NCBI RefSeq assembly: GCF_900105925.1
Contig: NZ_LT629791.1
Coordinates: forward strand, 4,930,001-4,994,000
Direction of reading: 5' to 3'
DNA: 64,000 nucleotides
From: Jiangella alkaliphila
Lineage (GTDB): Bacteria; Actinomycetota; Actinomycetes; Jiangellales; Jiangellaceae
Shown: positions 8,345-17,927 of the stretch, one piece after another
Position numbering within the stretch: position 1 is the stretch's first letter
Layout of the letters: every line of letters begins with the position of its first letter
Notes under the pieces: generated by a model
The model's database searches: none
What the model was told of the DNA's origin: nothing
What the model saw: only the letters and a program-made list of their open reading frames with translations
Made by a program: the position numbers and the translations under genes

Positions 8345-10660
8345 ATGCGCAGATCACGTCGATGGCTCGCCGCTGTCACAGCATTCGTGCTCGCGGCGGC
8401 GCTCACCCCGCTCACGCTGCCGGCCACGGCGGACACCGCCGACCCCGACACTCCCATCACCGACCCGATCCCCGACGCGATCAAGCCGTCCACCCGCGGT
8501 CTGGTCCTGGAGGAGTACGCCCAGCTGCCCGCATCCGTGCCCAACGGGCCGGTCACCGACGTCCGGATCGGCTCGAGGTACAACCGGATCAACTATCTCG
8601 GCGAGATCCCGGACGGCTCCGGCCGGATGTACGTGCCCGACCTCAACGGCCCGCTGTACCTCCTGAACGACGGCGAGCCGCAGCTCTACCTCGACATCGC
8701 GGCGCGGTACCCGCACTTCCTGTCCTGGCGCGGCCTCGGCTCCGGGTTCGGCTTCGTGACGTTCCACCCCGAGTTCGAGGACAACGGCAGGTTCTACACC
8801 GTCCACTCCGAGACCCCCGACGCCCCGGGTGAGCTGACCTACCCGTCCCAGCCGGTGACCTCCTCGTCGGTGACGAGCGTCGTGACCGAGTGGACCGCCG
8901 ACGACCCCGCGGCCGGCACGTTCAGCGGCACCAGCCGGGAGCTGTTCCGGTTCCGCTTCGGCGGCCAGATCCACGCGATCCAGCAGATCGACTTCAACCC
9001 GCACGCCCGGCACGGCGACGAGGACTACGGGCTGCTCTACCTCGCCGTCGGCGACGGCGGCATCGGGGTGAGCAGCGACGTGCCCCAGGACCTCGCCACG
9101 CCGTCGGGCAAGATCCTCCGGATCGACCCGGCCGGCACGAACGGCCCGAACGGGCAGTACGGCATCCCCGCGTCGAACCCGTTCGTGGGCGAGCCGGGCG
9201 CCGCCGGCGAGATCTACGCCGTCGGCATGCGCGACCCGCACCGCTTCAGCTGGGACCGCCGCCACCCCGGCGACATGTACCTCGGGCACATCGGCCAGCG
9301 CGCCATCGAGGCGGTCTACGACGTCGACGCCGGCGACAACTTCGGCTGGCCGGTGATCGAGGGTCGCTACGCCTACCGCAACGAGACCCAGTGCTGGCTC
9401 TACCCGATGACGGAGGAGATGAAGGACGCCGGTTACGAGTACCCGGCCACCTCCTACGACCACGACAAGCCGGCCAACTGGCCGTGCAACTCCGACTCCG
9501 GGCACGCCGCCTCCGGCGGGTTCGTGTACCGCGGCGACCTGCCCGGCCTGTACGGCGCCTACGTCTTCGGCGACCTCGTCGAGGGCCGGGTGTACTACAG
9601 CCAGATCGCCGGACGCCCCGACGACACCGGCCACGACAACGACGTCTCGCGGGAGGCGCCGCTCTACGAGCTCGCGCTCTACGACACCGAAGGCACCCGC
9701 ATGCGGATGACCGACTTCGTCGGCGACGGACGCGTCGACCTGCGCTTCGGCACGGACTCCGACCAGAACCTCTACCTGCTGGCGAAGGCCGACGGAAGGA
9801 TCTGGCGGGTCGTGGGCATGAAGTACGAGTCGATCCGCCCCGAGGTCCACCCGTCGATCGCGCCGGACCTCGTCGCGTCGTACGACTTCGAGCACCCCTT
9901 CGCCGCCGACGACTCCTGGGAGGAGGACCAGGGGTGGTCGCGCACGCTGATCAGGCTGGTCAACGGGGGTGAGGACCTGCGGGTCGACGACGGAGCCTAC
10001 GCGGGCAGCCTCAACGCCCTGCAGCTGCACAGCGCCGCCGGCTCGCCGACCGGCGTTCCGTGGAAGGCGGGCGTGTACTCCGCCGACGCCGACGGCGTGG
10101 AGTCACTGAGCCGCTTCAACGGAGCCGAGGGCATCACGGTGATGGGCTGGTTCAAGCTGAACGGCCAGAACCCCACCCCCGGCTTCAACGCGATCGGCCT
10201 CGCCGGCGTCCTGAGCGGCAACTCCGACGGTCACGGCGTCCGCGCCCTGCTCGAGCTGATCCAGGTCAACGGCGAGCTGCGGCTGGTCGCCCTCGGCCGG
10301 CGGATCGACACCGGCGCCTCACAGACCTTCGCCGCCGTGCAGGACTGGCGCGAGCTGCTCCCCCAGGACGAGTGGGTGCACCTGGCCGCGACATTCGACT
10401 ACACGACCGGGGAGATGGCGCTGTACCGCAACGGCCGGCCGATCGAGGGCTTCTACACCACCCCCGGCGACCCCTGGCAGATCGACGGGACCGGCACCTC
10501 GGCCACCAACCCGCGCGGCATCAAGATCGGCGGCTCGTACCCGCAGGACGGCAGCGAGCGCAACCCGTGCAACTGCCGGATGGACGCGCTGATGTTCTTC
10601 GACGACGACCTGGAGGCGCAGGAGATCTGGCGGCAGTACCGCCGGTTCCAGGGCAACTGA
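8345..10660 (+). CDS. secreted glucose/sorbosone dehydrogenase-like protein with LamG-like domain
   Basis: A 771-residue protein with a Sec signal peptide (RRSRRWLAAVTAFVLAAAL; cleavage near ATADT). Residues ~50-500 resemble the six-bladed propeller of PQQ-type glucose/sorbosone dehydrogenases (GFVTFHPEFEDNGRFYT, YLAVGDGGIG, GKILRIDP, YAVGMRDPHRFSWD, YIGHIGQ-like segment LGHIGQRAIE, NFGWPVIEGRYAY). Residues ~510-770 form a LamG/concanavalin-like domain (ADDSWEEDQG, ITVMGWFKLNG, EWVHLAATFDYTTGEMALY), probably for carbohydrate binding. It sits 12 bases after the importer ATPase, preceded by GAGGACC. Extracellular oxidation of a sugar or polyol whose product is imported is an inference; catalytic competence and PQQ use need testing. 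Confidence 0.8.
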   Translation: MRRSRRWLAAVTAFVLAAALTPLTLPATADTADPDTPITDPIPDAIKPSTRGLVLEEYAQLPASVPNGPVTDVRIGSRYNRINYLGEIPDGSGRMYVPDLNGPLYLLNDGEPQLYLDIAARYPHFLSWRGLGSGFGFVTFHPEFEDNGRFYTVHSETPDAPGELTYPSQPVTSSSVTSVVTEWTADDPAAGTFSGTSRELFRFRFGGQIHAIQQIDFNPHARHGDEDYGLLYLAVGDGGIGVSSDVPQDLATPSGKILRIDPAGTNGPNGQYGIPASNPFVGEPGAAGEIYAVGMRDPHRFSWDRRHPGDMYLGHIGQRAIEAVYDVDAGDNFGWPVIEGRYAYRNETQCWLYPMTEEMKDAGYEYPATSYDHDKPANWPCNSDSGHAASGGFVYRGDLPGLYGAYVFGDLVEGRVYYSQIAGRPDDTGHDNDVSREAPLYELALYDTEGTRMRMTDFVGDGRVDLRFGTDSDQNLYLLAKADGRIWRVVGMKYESIRPEVHPSIAPDLVASYDFEHPFAADDSWEEDQGWSRTLIRLVNGGEDLRVDDGAYAGSLNALQLHSAAGSPTGVPWKAGVYSADADGVESLSRFNGAEGITVMGWFKLNGQNPTPGFNAIGLAGVLSGNSDGHGVRALLELIQVNGELRLVALGRRIDTGASQTFAAVQDWRELLPQDEWVHLAATFDYTTGEMALYRNGRPIEGFYTTPGDPWQIDGTGTSATNPRGIKIGGSYPQDGSERNPCNCRMDALMFFDDDLEAQEIWRQYRRFQGN

Positions 10661-10747
10661 CCGGCCGGTCGCGAGGGTTGGCGGCGGGTGATGCGTTGTG
10701 AGAACGTGTCACCCGTCGTCAGCCCGATACGGTCGTGAGGGGTCGCG

Positions 10748-11492
10748 GTGCCAGCTGAGCAGCCCGAGGTGGCGGCCTTCGAACTGGCCGGGCTGTCCAA
10801 GCGGTTCGGCGAGAAGGCGGCCGCCGACGGCGTCGACCTGACGGTCCCGCGGGGCTCGTTCTTCGGGCTGGTCGGGCCCAACGGCGCCGGCAAGACGACG
10901 TCGCTGTCGATGGCCGTCGGGCTGCTGCGGCCCGACGCCGGAACGGCGCGCATCTTCGGGCACGACGTATGGGCCGACCCGGTGGCGGCGAAGCGGCTGG
11001 TCGGGGTGCTTCCCGACGCGCTGGCCATGCCCGAGCGGCTCACCGGCACCGAGGTCCTCACCTATCTGGGGCTGCTGCGCGGCATGGACGAGGCCACCAT
11101 CGGCGAGCGGGCCGGCGAGCTGCTGGACGTGCTCGACCTCGCCGACGCCGGGTCCACCCTGGTGATCGAGTACTCCGCCGGCATGCGCAAGAAGATCGGC
11201 CTGGCGACGGCGCTGCTGCACGCGCCCCGGCTGCTGGTGCTGGACGAGCCGTTCGAGGCCGTCGACCCGGTCTCGGCCATGACCATCCGGGCCATCCTGC
11301 AGCGCTTCGTCGCCGGCGGCGGCTCGGTCGTCATCTCCAGCCACGTCATGGCCCTGGTCGAGCAGCTGTGCGATCACGTCGGCCGGGCCGCTGGACGCCG
11401 TCCGCGCCGGCGCCGGTCTGGAGGAGCGGTTCGTCGAGCTGGTGGGGGTCCGGGCGGCCGACGAAGACGGCCTGGCATGGCTGACGGCCTGA
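10748..11492 (+). pseudogene. ABC exporter ATPase, frameshifted near its 3' end
   Basis: Residues 1-~212 are a normal exporter ATPase: Walker A GPNGAGKTT (43-51), signature YSAGMRKKIGLA, Walker B LLVLDEPFEAVDP, H-loop VVISSHVM, then LVEQLCDHV. After that the frame turns into Arg/Gly-rich nonsense (RAAGRRPRRRR) and, with no stop, runs into the downstream permease. The expected C-terminus (AGPLDAVRAG, then EERFVELVG) is present in a different frame from about 11386 to the TGA at 11490-11492. About ten residues usually found between CDHV and AGPLDA are missing, so a small deletion of length not divisible by three near 11377-11386 is likely, unless it is an assembly error. Start is GTG 10748 after GAGGGG. 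Confidence 0.75.
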
Positions 11493-13363
11493 TCCCCACG
11501 CTGGTCCGGCTGCGGCTCACCGTCTGGCGGCGTACCCCGAACGGCTTGCGGCCCGTCGGCGTGACGCTCGGCCTCGCCCTGGCGCTGGCGGCCCTCGCGG
11601 TCGGCACCGGCGACCTCGGCGGCGAACGCAGCACGGCCGACCTGCTCGCCGTCATCGCGGCGGCCTGGCTGGTCGGCTGGGTGATCGGGCCCATCCAGAC
11701 CGGTGGCGCCGACCTGCTGCGGCCGGAGTGGTTCGCGATGGCGCCGCTGACGCCGCGCCGGCTGGCCGCCGGGCTGCTGGCGGCCTCGAGCGTGAGCATC
11801 GGCGCGGCGATCACGGCGGTGATGCTGGTCGCGCCCGCGATCTACGGCGGGCGGCTGGGAGCGGACGCGGTCGCCATGGCCGTCGCGGCCCTCCCGCTCC
11901 TGCTGCTCCTGATGATCCTCGCCTCCCGCATCGTCGCCGAGGCGCTGGGCTCGGCGGCCCGGTCGCGCCTCGCCACCGAGCTGGCCAGCCTGCAGTACGG
12001 GCTGTTCATCGCGGCCATGCTGGTCGGCTGGGCGATCATCTCGATCCTGGCCGACGTCGCCGGCGACGCCGGTGCGGAGTTCGCCGACCTGCTGCCGGGC
12101 TGGCTCGCGACGCTCGTGCGGGCGCTCCCGTCGGGCTGGGGCATCGTCGCCGTCGAGGCGGCCGGACGCGGTGACTGGCCGCTCGCGGCCGCCGCGCTGG
12201 CCGGGCTGGCGGCGGCGGTGTGGGCGGGCCTGCTGCTGTGGGCATGGCTGCTGCGCCGGCGGCTCACCGGCGGCCGGGCCGGCCCGGGCGTGACGGTGCG
12301 AGCGTCCGGCCGCCGCCGGTTGCCGGCGACCCAGCTGGGCGCCGTGACCGGCAAGGACCTGCGGACGTGGCTGCGCGACCCGCGGCGCGGCATCGAGGTG
12401 CGCAGCTCGCTGTGGGCGGCCGTCTTCACGACCGCGGCGCTGTGGGCGCTGGCCCCGGAGGTGCTGCCGTTCGCCGGTGTCGTCGTCGCACTGATCGGCG
12501 CGATGGCCTGCGTCAACGTGTACGCGATGGACGGCACCGCGCTCTGGCTGACGCTGCTCGTCCCCGGCGCCGAGCGGGCCGACGTCCGGGGCCGTCAGCT
12601 CGCCTGGCTGCTCATCTACGTGCCGGCGACGGTGCTCCCGTCGCTGGTCGGGCTGGCGGTGGTGCGGGAGGCCTGGCCCGTCCCCTGGGTCGCCGCGCTG
12701 GTGCCCGCGCTGCTCGGCGGCGCGGCCGGGCTGATCCCGCTGCTCTCCGTCTATGGCCTGGCACCGGAGACCGACGCGCACAAGCGCACCGGCAACCCGG
12801 CCGAGACCGGCGGCGACGCCACCGGCCTCTACTTCGCCATGCTCTTCGCGACGGTGCTGACCGCGGCGCCGCCCACGGTGCTGCTCGTCCTGGGCAGTGC
12901 GAATGACGTCCCGGCACTGACCTGGCTCGCCGTCCCTGCCGGCCTGCTCACCGGCGTGGGCTGCGCCTGGGCGTTCGGGCGCGCGGCGTACCGGCGGCTG
13001 CGCGACCGCGGCCCGGAGTTGCTCCAGCTCATGCGCGTCGGCCCCCGCCCGCCCACGGCGACCCGCGAGGCGTCCGGCAACCCGGTCGAGATGATGCCAC
13101 GGCACCGGCAGGCCCTGCTCAGCGTCTGCGTCACGCTGGGCATGATCGCCGCCGTGCCGCAGGGCATCGTCCCGGCCGTCATGAAGCTCACCGGCCAGAC
13201 CGAGCCGGTCTGGTTCCTCGCCCTGTACGCGCCCGAGGCGTGGCAGTGGCCGGTCGTCGTCGCAATGGTGTTGCTGGGCCTGGCCCTCCTGCTCGTCGCG
13301 TTCCAGCTCTACCGGACCGCCCGGTCCTGCGCCGCGTCGACGGCGCCGGACCGGCGTCCCTGA
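11477..13363 (+). CDS. ABC exporter permease, 628 residues
   Basis: A large hydrophobic protein with roughly twelve membrane segments and no ATPase motifs. The ATG at 11477 lies inside the natural 3' end of the ATPase gene (overlap 11477-11492), the expected arrangement if the ATPase were intact. It resembles the permease subunits of uncharacterised actinobacterial two-gene exporters (MWADG-like N-terminus, long hydrophobic blocks, a conserved TQLGAVTGKDLRTWLRDPRR segment at ~residue 285). Because the ATPase frame reads into it, the present sequence encodes a potential fused 871-residue product. The substrate is unknown. Confidence 0.75.
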   Translation: MADGLIPTLVRLRLTVWRRTPNGLRPVGVTLGLALALAALAVGTGDLGGERSTADLLAVIAAAWLVGWVIGPIQTGGADLLRPEWFAMAPLTPRRLAAGLLAASSVSIGAAITAVMLVAPAIYGGRLGADAVAMAVAALPLLLLLMILASRIVAEALGSAARSRLATELASLQYGLFIAAMLVGWAIISILADVAGDAGAEFADLLPGWLATLVRALPSGWGIVAVEAAGRGDWPLAAAALAGLAAAVWAGLLLWAWLLRRRLTGGRAGPGVTVRASGRRRLPATQLGAVTGKDLRTWLRDPRRGIEVRSSLWAAVFTTAALWALAPEVLPFAGVVVALIGAMACVNVYAMDGTALWLTLLVPGAERADVRGRQLAWLLIYVPATVLPSLVGLAVVREAWPVPWVAALVPALLGGAAGLIPLLSVYGLAPETDAHKRTGNPAETGGDATGLYFAMLFATVLTAAPPTVLLVLGSANDVPALTWLAVPAGLLTGVGCAWAFGRAAYRRLRDRGPELLQLMRVGPRPPTATREASGNPVEMMPRHRQALLSVCVTLGMIAAVPQGIVPAVMKLTGQTEPVWFLALYAPEAWQWPVVVAMVLLGLALLLVAFQLYRTARSCAASTAPDRRP

Positions 13364-13365
13364 CC

Positions 13366-16113
13366 TCAGCCGACCCGGATCGGGGCGAGCTCGAACCGGT
13401 CCAGGTCCGGTGCCCACGGGCTGTCCAGGGCCGGCTTGCACGGCTGCGGGCACTCGCTCGCCGTCGCGCCCCGGGCCGGGTCGTTGGACACGGTGATCTC
13501 GTTGCGCCCGGCTTCCAGCGTCACCGGCACGCCGCGGGCCCACCAGTTCCCCCACGACCACGTGTTCTTCAACCAGTGCCGCGCAGGCTCGGCGCCGTTG
13601 ACGGACACGTCGACCGGGCGGGAGATGATGTCGGCGTTGTACGGATGCCCGGTGTCGCGCTCGTCGTTGGCGTAATGGACGACCAGCAGATGCTCCCCCG
13701 CCTGGGCGGCGTCGACGGTCAGCGTCAGCGAGTTCGCCGGCCCGTTGCCGACGCCGCCGACGAACGAGCCGCCCGACGCGGCGCGGTGCGACCGGACCTC
13801 GGCCGTCCCCGCGAGGGTGGCGTCCTCGGCCTCGACCGCGGTCACCGGCTGCGCGCCGTCGACGGCCCGGGTGACGGCGACGTCGTCCAGCCGCACCGGC
13901 GTCGGGCCGGTGGGCGTCACCGTCACGCGGTTGACGCCGGCGGAAAGGAACAGCCGGTGCCGGTCGGTGTCCCAGAACCCGCCGCCGGGCGCCGCCGTCA
14001 GCACGGCGCCGTCGACCGGCCGGCGGTCCAGCCCGACCTGCGCGACGGCCGACCCCGGCCGGCCGGGGCTGCTGTGCCGGAACTCGAGGTCGTAGTAGCC
14101 GTCGTCCTCGGCGTAGACGGTGAACAGCGTCTCGGCGCCGCGCCGCAGCACGACGTGGCCGGCGCCGGACTGGTCGGCGCGGTCGTACTCGTGCCCGGCG
14201 GTGTCGCTGCTCTGCGCCAGCTCGGCCTCGTACGTGCGGGCCGGTTCCGTCCCGCCGTCGCCGCTCAGCTGCTCGAGGTCGATCCGGTCGAGCGTCGCCT
14301 CGCCGATGGCCCGGCCCAAGGTCGGGTCGGACCCGGCCAGCCGGATCTCGTTGCTCCCGGCGGCGAGCGTGACGACGACGTCGGCGCGGGTCCGCCAGGT
14401 CCAGTTCATCGTCGCTTCGTAGTCGACGAATCGCGGCTCCGCGCCGTTGACGGTCAGCACCTGCTGCGACGGCTGGCCGGTCTGGTTGCCGTACATGATG
14501 CCCAGGCGGTAGTCGCCGGCGGCCGGGACGTCGACGGTGAACGCGACGGCGCTCTCAACGCGGTTCAGCGCGCCGACGTCGCGGTTGCCCGACGTCGCCG
14601 CGGCGTTCCAGTTCTGCAGCGTGCCCTGCGTGAAGACGGTGCCGGCGGTGATCGCGGCGGTCTCGGCCTCGTACGTCGCCCGCCACGGCCGGTCGACCGG
14701 CTCGCGGCTGCCGCTGCCGCCGGGCGACAGCACGATCTCGTAGGCAGCCATCAGGTCGACGTTCGAGCCGCCGTCGCCATGCACGCCCAGTCCGCGGATC
14801 GGCACGGTCACCGTGCCACCCGACGGCGTCACGTCGGCGCGGTGCAGCACCTCCGGCGGCGGCGCGTCGGAGTTCTGCCCGCTCCAGGTGGTGGCCCGGA
14901 CCTCGACGTTGACGGTGTCGCCGAACAGCTCCGGGTCCACGCCCTCGACGACGACGTCGACGGGCTCGGCCGTGCCGCCGGTGACGATGCGGGCCTGCCG
15001 GCGGTCGTCGTCGATGACGGCGATGGCGTCCAGCGCGTCGACGGTGGTGGTGTCCGGCCGGGTGACCGCGACGGTGTCGCCGCCGTGCAGGTCGGCGTAC
15101 ATCTTGTAGAACCACCAGCCGCCGCCGGGCTTGTTCGTCTGCACGACGTCACCGGCCTGGCCGCCGGCCGCGGTCCAGTACGCCTTGCCGCCGGCGGCGA
15201 CCTTGGCGTCCTCGAACATCGCCGTCCACTTGATCAGCTGGCCGGGGACGGTGAGGTCGCGGTTGCCGCCGTACTCGTTGATGTTGATCGGTATCGCGTC
15301 GATGCCGCGCTCGCGTTCCAGCGCACGGTAGGCCGCGTAGGTCGAGCGGAAGTAGTTGCCGCTGGCCGGGTCGAGGCTGTTGGACGCCAGCTGGTGCCAG
15401 GCCGCGATGTCGGGCAGGACGTCGTTGTCGCGGGCGAAGGTGAGGAAGTCGGCGTAGTTGCGCTGCCGGAACGTGGCGTCGTTCATGCCGGCGACACGGG
15501 CGCCCGGGTGATGGGCGCGGACGTACTCGACGGCCTCCTTCCAGTGCTGCAGGAACGCGTCCATGCGGGTCCGGTACGTCGCGGCGTTGCCGGTGCCCAG
15601 GTCGTACCAGATGTTGTCGGGCTCGTTGAACAGCACGTAGACGAACCGGTCGGCGTGCGGGCTGCTGGACGCCTGGTCGACCACCCAGGCGAGCTTGTCC
15701 ATGTAATCGTCGAAGCAGACGTCGTTGCAGGGCACCACCCCGCCGGGGTTCTCGTACTCCCACTCGGCGTACATGTCCTGCACGTAGATCTGGATGTACT
15801 CGCCGCCGGTGCGGACGAACGGGTCGGCCACGACGAGCGCGTCGCCGTTGGGGTGCTGCGCGCCGGCCGGCGGCTTCTGCGCGATGCTGTGCAGGCGCAG
15901 CGGTTCGAGGGTGTTGTCGCTGGGCACGCCGTCGTCGCTGAGCCCGTACAGGGTGCCGCCGCCGGCGCCCAGGAACGGGCCCGTGCGCTCGCTCAGGTCC
16001 ACGACCAGCTGCTGCGCGTCGTCGGCGCGGGCCGGTGGAGCCGGCAGCGTGCTCGCCGCCAGTGCGCCGGCCACGACACTCAGCGCGGCGATCGGTGCGA
16101 TCCACGTTCGCAT
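13366..16113 (-). CDS. secreted clan GH-A glycoside hydrolase with CBM35/CBM6-like modules
   Basis: A 915-residue exported enzyme. Signal peptide residues 1-30 (ALAASTLPAPPARA). Residues ~35-400 look like a clan GH-A TIM barrel: candidate acid/base Glu164 in VLFNEPDN and candidate nucleophile Glu280 in ININEYGG. Residues ~500-915 contain three beta-sandwich carbohydrate-binding modules (each starts with a YEAE or VEAE stretch: TYEAETAAI, TYEAELAQS, AVEAEDATL), typical for CBM35/CBM6. It is the last gene of the operon headed by the alpha-galactosidase, 51 bases after the second permease. It likely cuts the polysaccharide outside the cell. Exact GH family (GH39-like is my best guess) and substrate are not determined. 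Confidence 0.8.
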   Translation of the reverse strand: MRTWIAPIAALSVVAGALAASTLPAPPARADDAQQLVVDLSERTGPFLGAGGGTLYGLSDDGVPSDNTLEPLRLHSIAQKPPAGAQHPNGDALVVADPFVRTGGEYIQIYVQDMYAEWEYENPGGVVPCNDVCFDDYMDKLAWVVDQASSSPHADRFVYVLFNEPDNIWYDLGTGNAATYRTRMDAFLQHWKEAVEYVRAHHPGARVAGMNDATFRQRNYADFLTFARDNDVLPDIAAWHQLASNSLDPASGNYFRSTYAAYRALERERGIDAIPININEYGGNRDLTVPGQLIKWTAMFEDAKVAAGGKAYWTAAGGQAGDVVQTNKPGGGWWFYKMYADLHGGDTVAVTRPDTTTVDALDAIAVIDDDRRQARIVTGGTAEPVDVVVEGVDPELFGDTVNVEVRATTWSGQNSDAPPPEVLHRADVTPSGGTVTVPIRGLGVHGDGGSNVDLMAAYEIVLSPGGSGSREPVDRPWRATYEAETAAITAGTVFTQGTLQNWNAAATSGNRDVGALNRVESAVAFTVDVPAAGDYRLGIMYGNQTGQPSQQVLTVNGAEPRFVDYEATMNWTWRTRADVVVTLAAGSNEIRLAGSDPTLGRAIGEATLDRIDLEQLSGDGGTEPARTYEAELAQSSDTAGHEYDRADQSGAGHVVLRRGAETLFTVYAEDDGYYDLEFRHSSPGRPGSAVAQVGLDRRPVDGAVLTAAPGGGFWDTDRHRLFLSAGVNRVTVTPTGPTPVRLDDVAVTRAVDGAQPVTAVEAEDATLAGTAEVRSHRAASGGSFVGGVGNGPANSLTLTVDAAQAGEHLLVVHYANDERDTGHPYNADIISRPVDVSVNGAEPARHWLKNTWSWGNWWARGVPVTLEAGRNEITVSNDPARGATASECPQPCKPALDSPWAPDLDRFELAPIRVG

Positions 16114-16164
16114 GACGTCCTCTTTCCGTCGTCGTCGATCGTTCGGAGGGTGGTGCGAGAGGGG

Positions 16165-17022
16165 CTACTTGACCGCGCCGCTGGTGATGCCGGAGATGAT
16201 CTTGCGCTGGGCCACGACGAACACGATGAGCAGCGGCAGGCTCATCAGGACCACGTACATGAAGATCAGGTGCCAGTTGTTGAGGTAGAGCCCCGCGCTG
16301 GCCACCTGGAACAGGTTGAGCGGCAGCGTGTCCAGCCGGCCGCCGAGCACGAAGAACGCATAGAACACGTCGTTCCACACGTAGAGGCAGATGAGGATCG
16401 TCGCCGTCGCCAGCACCGGCCGCAGCAGCGGCAGGATGATCCGCACGAACACCTTGACCGGGCCGGCGCCGTCGACCCGGGCGGCCTCCTCCAGCTCCAG
16501 CGGGATGGTGCGAACGAAGCCGGTGACGAAGAAGATCACCGTGGACAGGTAGATGCCGGCGTAGACGCCGATCATGCCGACGGCCGTGCCGGCCAGGCCG
16601 AGCTGGCGCAGCAGCAGGACGATCGTCACGACCGCCGGCGGCAGCACGATGCCGCTGATGGCGGCCGCGTACAGGACGGCGTACCCGCGGCCGGTCCGCC
16701 GGGCCAGCACCCAGGCCGCCATCGAGCCGAGGACCAGCACCCCGGCCACGGCCGGCACCATCACCAGCAGGCTGCCGGCGAACGCAGACGGGATCGCGCC
16801 GCGGTCCCAGACCTCGCGCAGGTTCTCCCACAATTGCCAGTCCGTCGGCGGCGCGAGGTTCGGGCTGAGCGCCTCACCCTGCGACTTCCCCGCCGTCATG
16901 ACGACCAGCCACATCGGGATGCCGACGAGGACGGCCACCAGCACGACGGTGACCACCGGCTGCAGCCGCGACCACGTCGAGCGCTCCCGCAGCGGCCGCC
17001 GTCGCAGGCTCACCCCGCTCAC
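16165..17022 (-). CDS. carbohydrate ABC importer permease (MalG type)
   Basis: A 285-residue membrane protein with six transmembrane segments and the EAA loop LELEEAARVDGAGPVKVFVRIILP in the usual place (about residue 180; only its core EEAARVDGAG is diagnostic). The GTG at 17022 overlaps the stop of the preceding permease (GTGA at 17019-17022), which fixes the start; a second GTG four codons later is the alternative. It pairs with the MalF-type permease and the binding protein to import a sugar; the shared MsiK-like ATPase is not encoded here, as is common in actinobacteria. Confidence 0.92.
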   Translation of the reverse strand: MSGVSLRRRPLRERSTWSRLQPVVTVVLVAVLVGIPMWLVVMTAGKSQGEALSPNLAPPTDWQLWENLREVWDRGAIPSAFAGSLLVMVPAVAGVLVLGSMAAWVLARRTGRGYAVLYAAAISGIVLPPAVVTIVLLLRQLGLAGTAVGMIGVYAGIYLSTVIFFVTGFVRTIPLELEEAARVDGAGPVKVFVRIILPLLRPVLATATILICLYVWNDVFYAFFVLGGRLDTLPLNLFQVASAGLYLNNWHLIFMYVVLMSLPLLIVFVVAQRKIISGITSGAVK

Positions 17023-17921
17023 AGGACCTGCTCCCGCCGGCGCAGCATCCTGATCACCGGGAAGGCCAGCAGCGCGACCATCAGGAACAGCACCAGGCTC
17101 ATCGTCGTGGCCTGGGCGAACAGGCCCTGGCCGAACGTGCGGTAGATGAAGATGTTGAGGATCTCGGTGGTCCGGGCGGGCCCGCCCTCGGTCGTCGCCT
17201 GCACGATGTCGAACCCGTTCATCGAGCCCAGCAGCGCGGTCGCGACGCTGAACGTCACCGCGGGCGCCAGCAGCGGGAAGCGGATCGTCCAGAACGCCTT
17301 CCACGCCGGTGCCCCGTCCATGCGCGCCGCCTCGAGGATGTCCTCCGGCATCGTCTTCAGCCCGGCCAGGTAGATGAGCATCGACAGCCCCATCCACTTC
17401 CAGGCGTGGATCAGCGCGACGACGACGATCGTCCACGTCGTGTTGCCCAGCCACGGCGTCGTCACGTCGCGGCCGGCGAAGAACCCGAGCACGTCGTTGA
17501 GGGCGCCGTCCGGCTTCAGCAGCGCCTGGAAGATGTAGCCGACGGCCAGGGCCGACATCAGCACCGGGAGGAAGAACGCCGCCCGGGCGAACCGGTTCAG
17601 CGCGGTGTCCCGCTCCAGCAGCACCGCCAGCGCCAGCCCGAACACGTTCTGGAAGATCGCCACCAGCACCGCGTAGACGAGCGTGATGCGCAGCGACGAG
17701 AACAGCGTCCCGTTGCTCGCCAGCTGCTCGAAGTTGTCGAAGCCCACCGGGTTGATCTCGCTGGTGAAGCTGGACCAGTCGGTGAACGCGTAGACGAAGT
17801 TGAAGACCGTCGGGACGACGAAGAAGACGGCCAGCACGACCAGCGCCGGAAGCAGGAACCAGCCCGGGTGGGTGGTCCGCTCCCGCCGCCGGTCAGCCGC
17901 GGGCGCCTGGGCGTGCGCCAT
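17019..17921 (-). CDS. carbohydrate ABC importer permease (MalF type)
   Basis: A 300-residue inner-membrane protein with six predicted helices. The N-terminal TM follows RTTHPGWFLLPALVVLAVFF and the EAA loop DILEAARMDGAPAWKAFWTI lies near residue 205. It starts six bases after the binding protein's stop and overlaps the next permease by four bases. Role: channel half of a family-1 sugar importer serving the products of the two glycosidases in the operon. Confidence 0.92.
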   Translation of the reverse strand: MAHAQAPAADRRRERTTHPGWFLLPALVVLAVFFVVPTVFNFVYAFTDWSSFTSEINPVGFDNFEQLASNGTLFSSLRITLVYAVLVAIFQNVFGLALAVLLERDTALNRFARAAFFLPVLMSALAVGYIFQALLKPDGALNDVLGFFAGRDVTTPWLGNTTWTIVVVALIHAWKWMGLSMLIYLAGLKTMPEDILEAARMDGAPAWKAFWTIRFPLLAPAVTFSVATALLGSMNGFDIVQATTEGGPARTTEILNIFIYRTFGQGLFAQATTMSLVLFLMVALLAFPVIRMLRRREQVL

Positions 17922-17927
17922 CGACGG

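Noticed and set aside
10709-13561. 950-codon open frame on the minus strand
   Set aside because: It is an Arg/Gly/Gln/Pro-rich shadow of the ABC exporter genes on the plus strand, without any family motif.
13240-17145. 1301-codon plus-strand open frame
   Set aside because: It spans the antisense of the glycosidase and permease genes, has shadow composition (long Val/Arg/Asp/Gly runs) and no recognisable domain.
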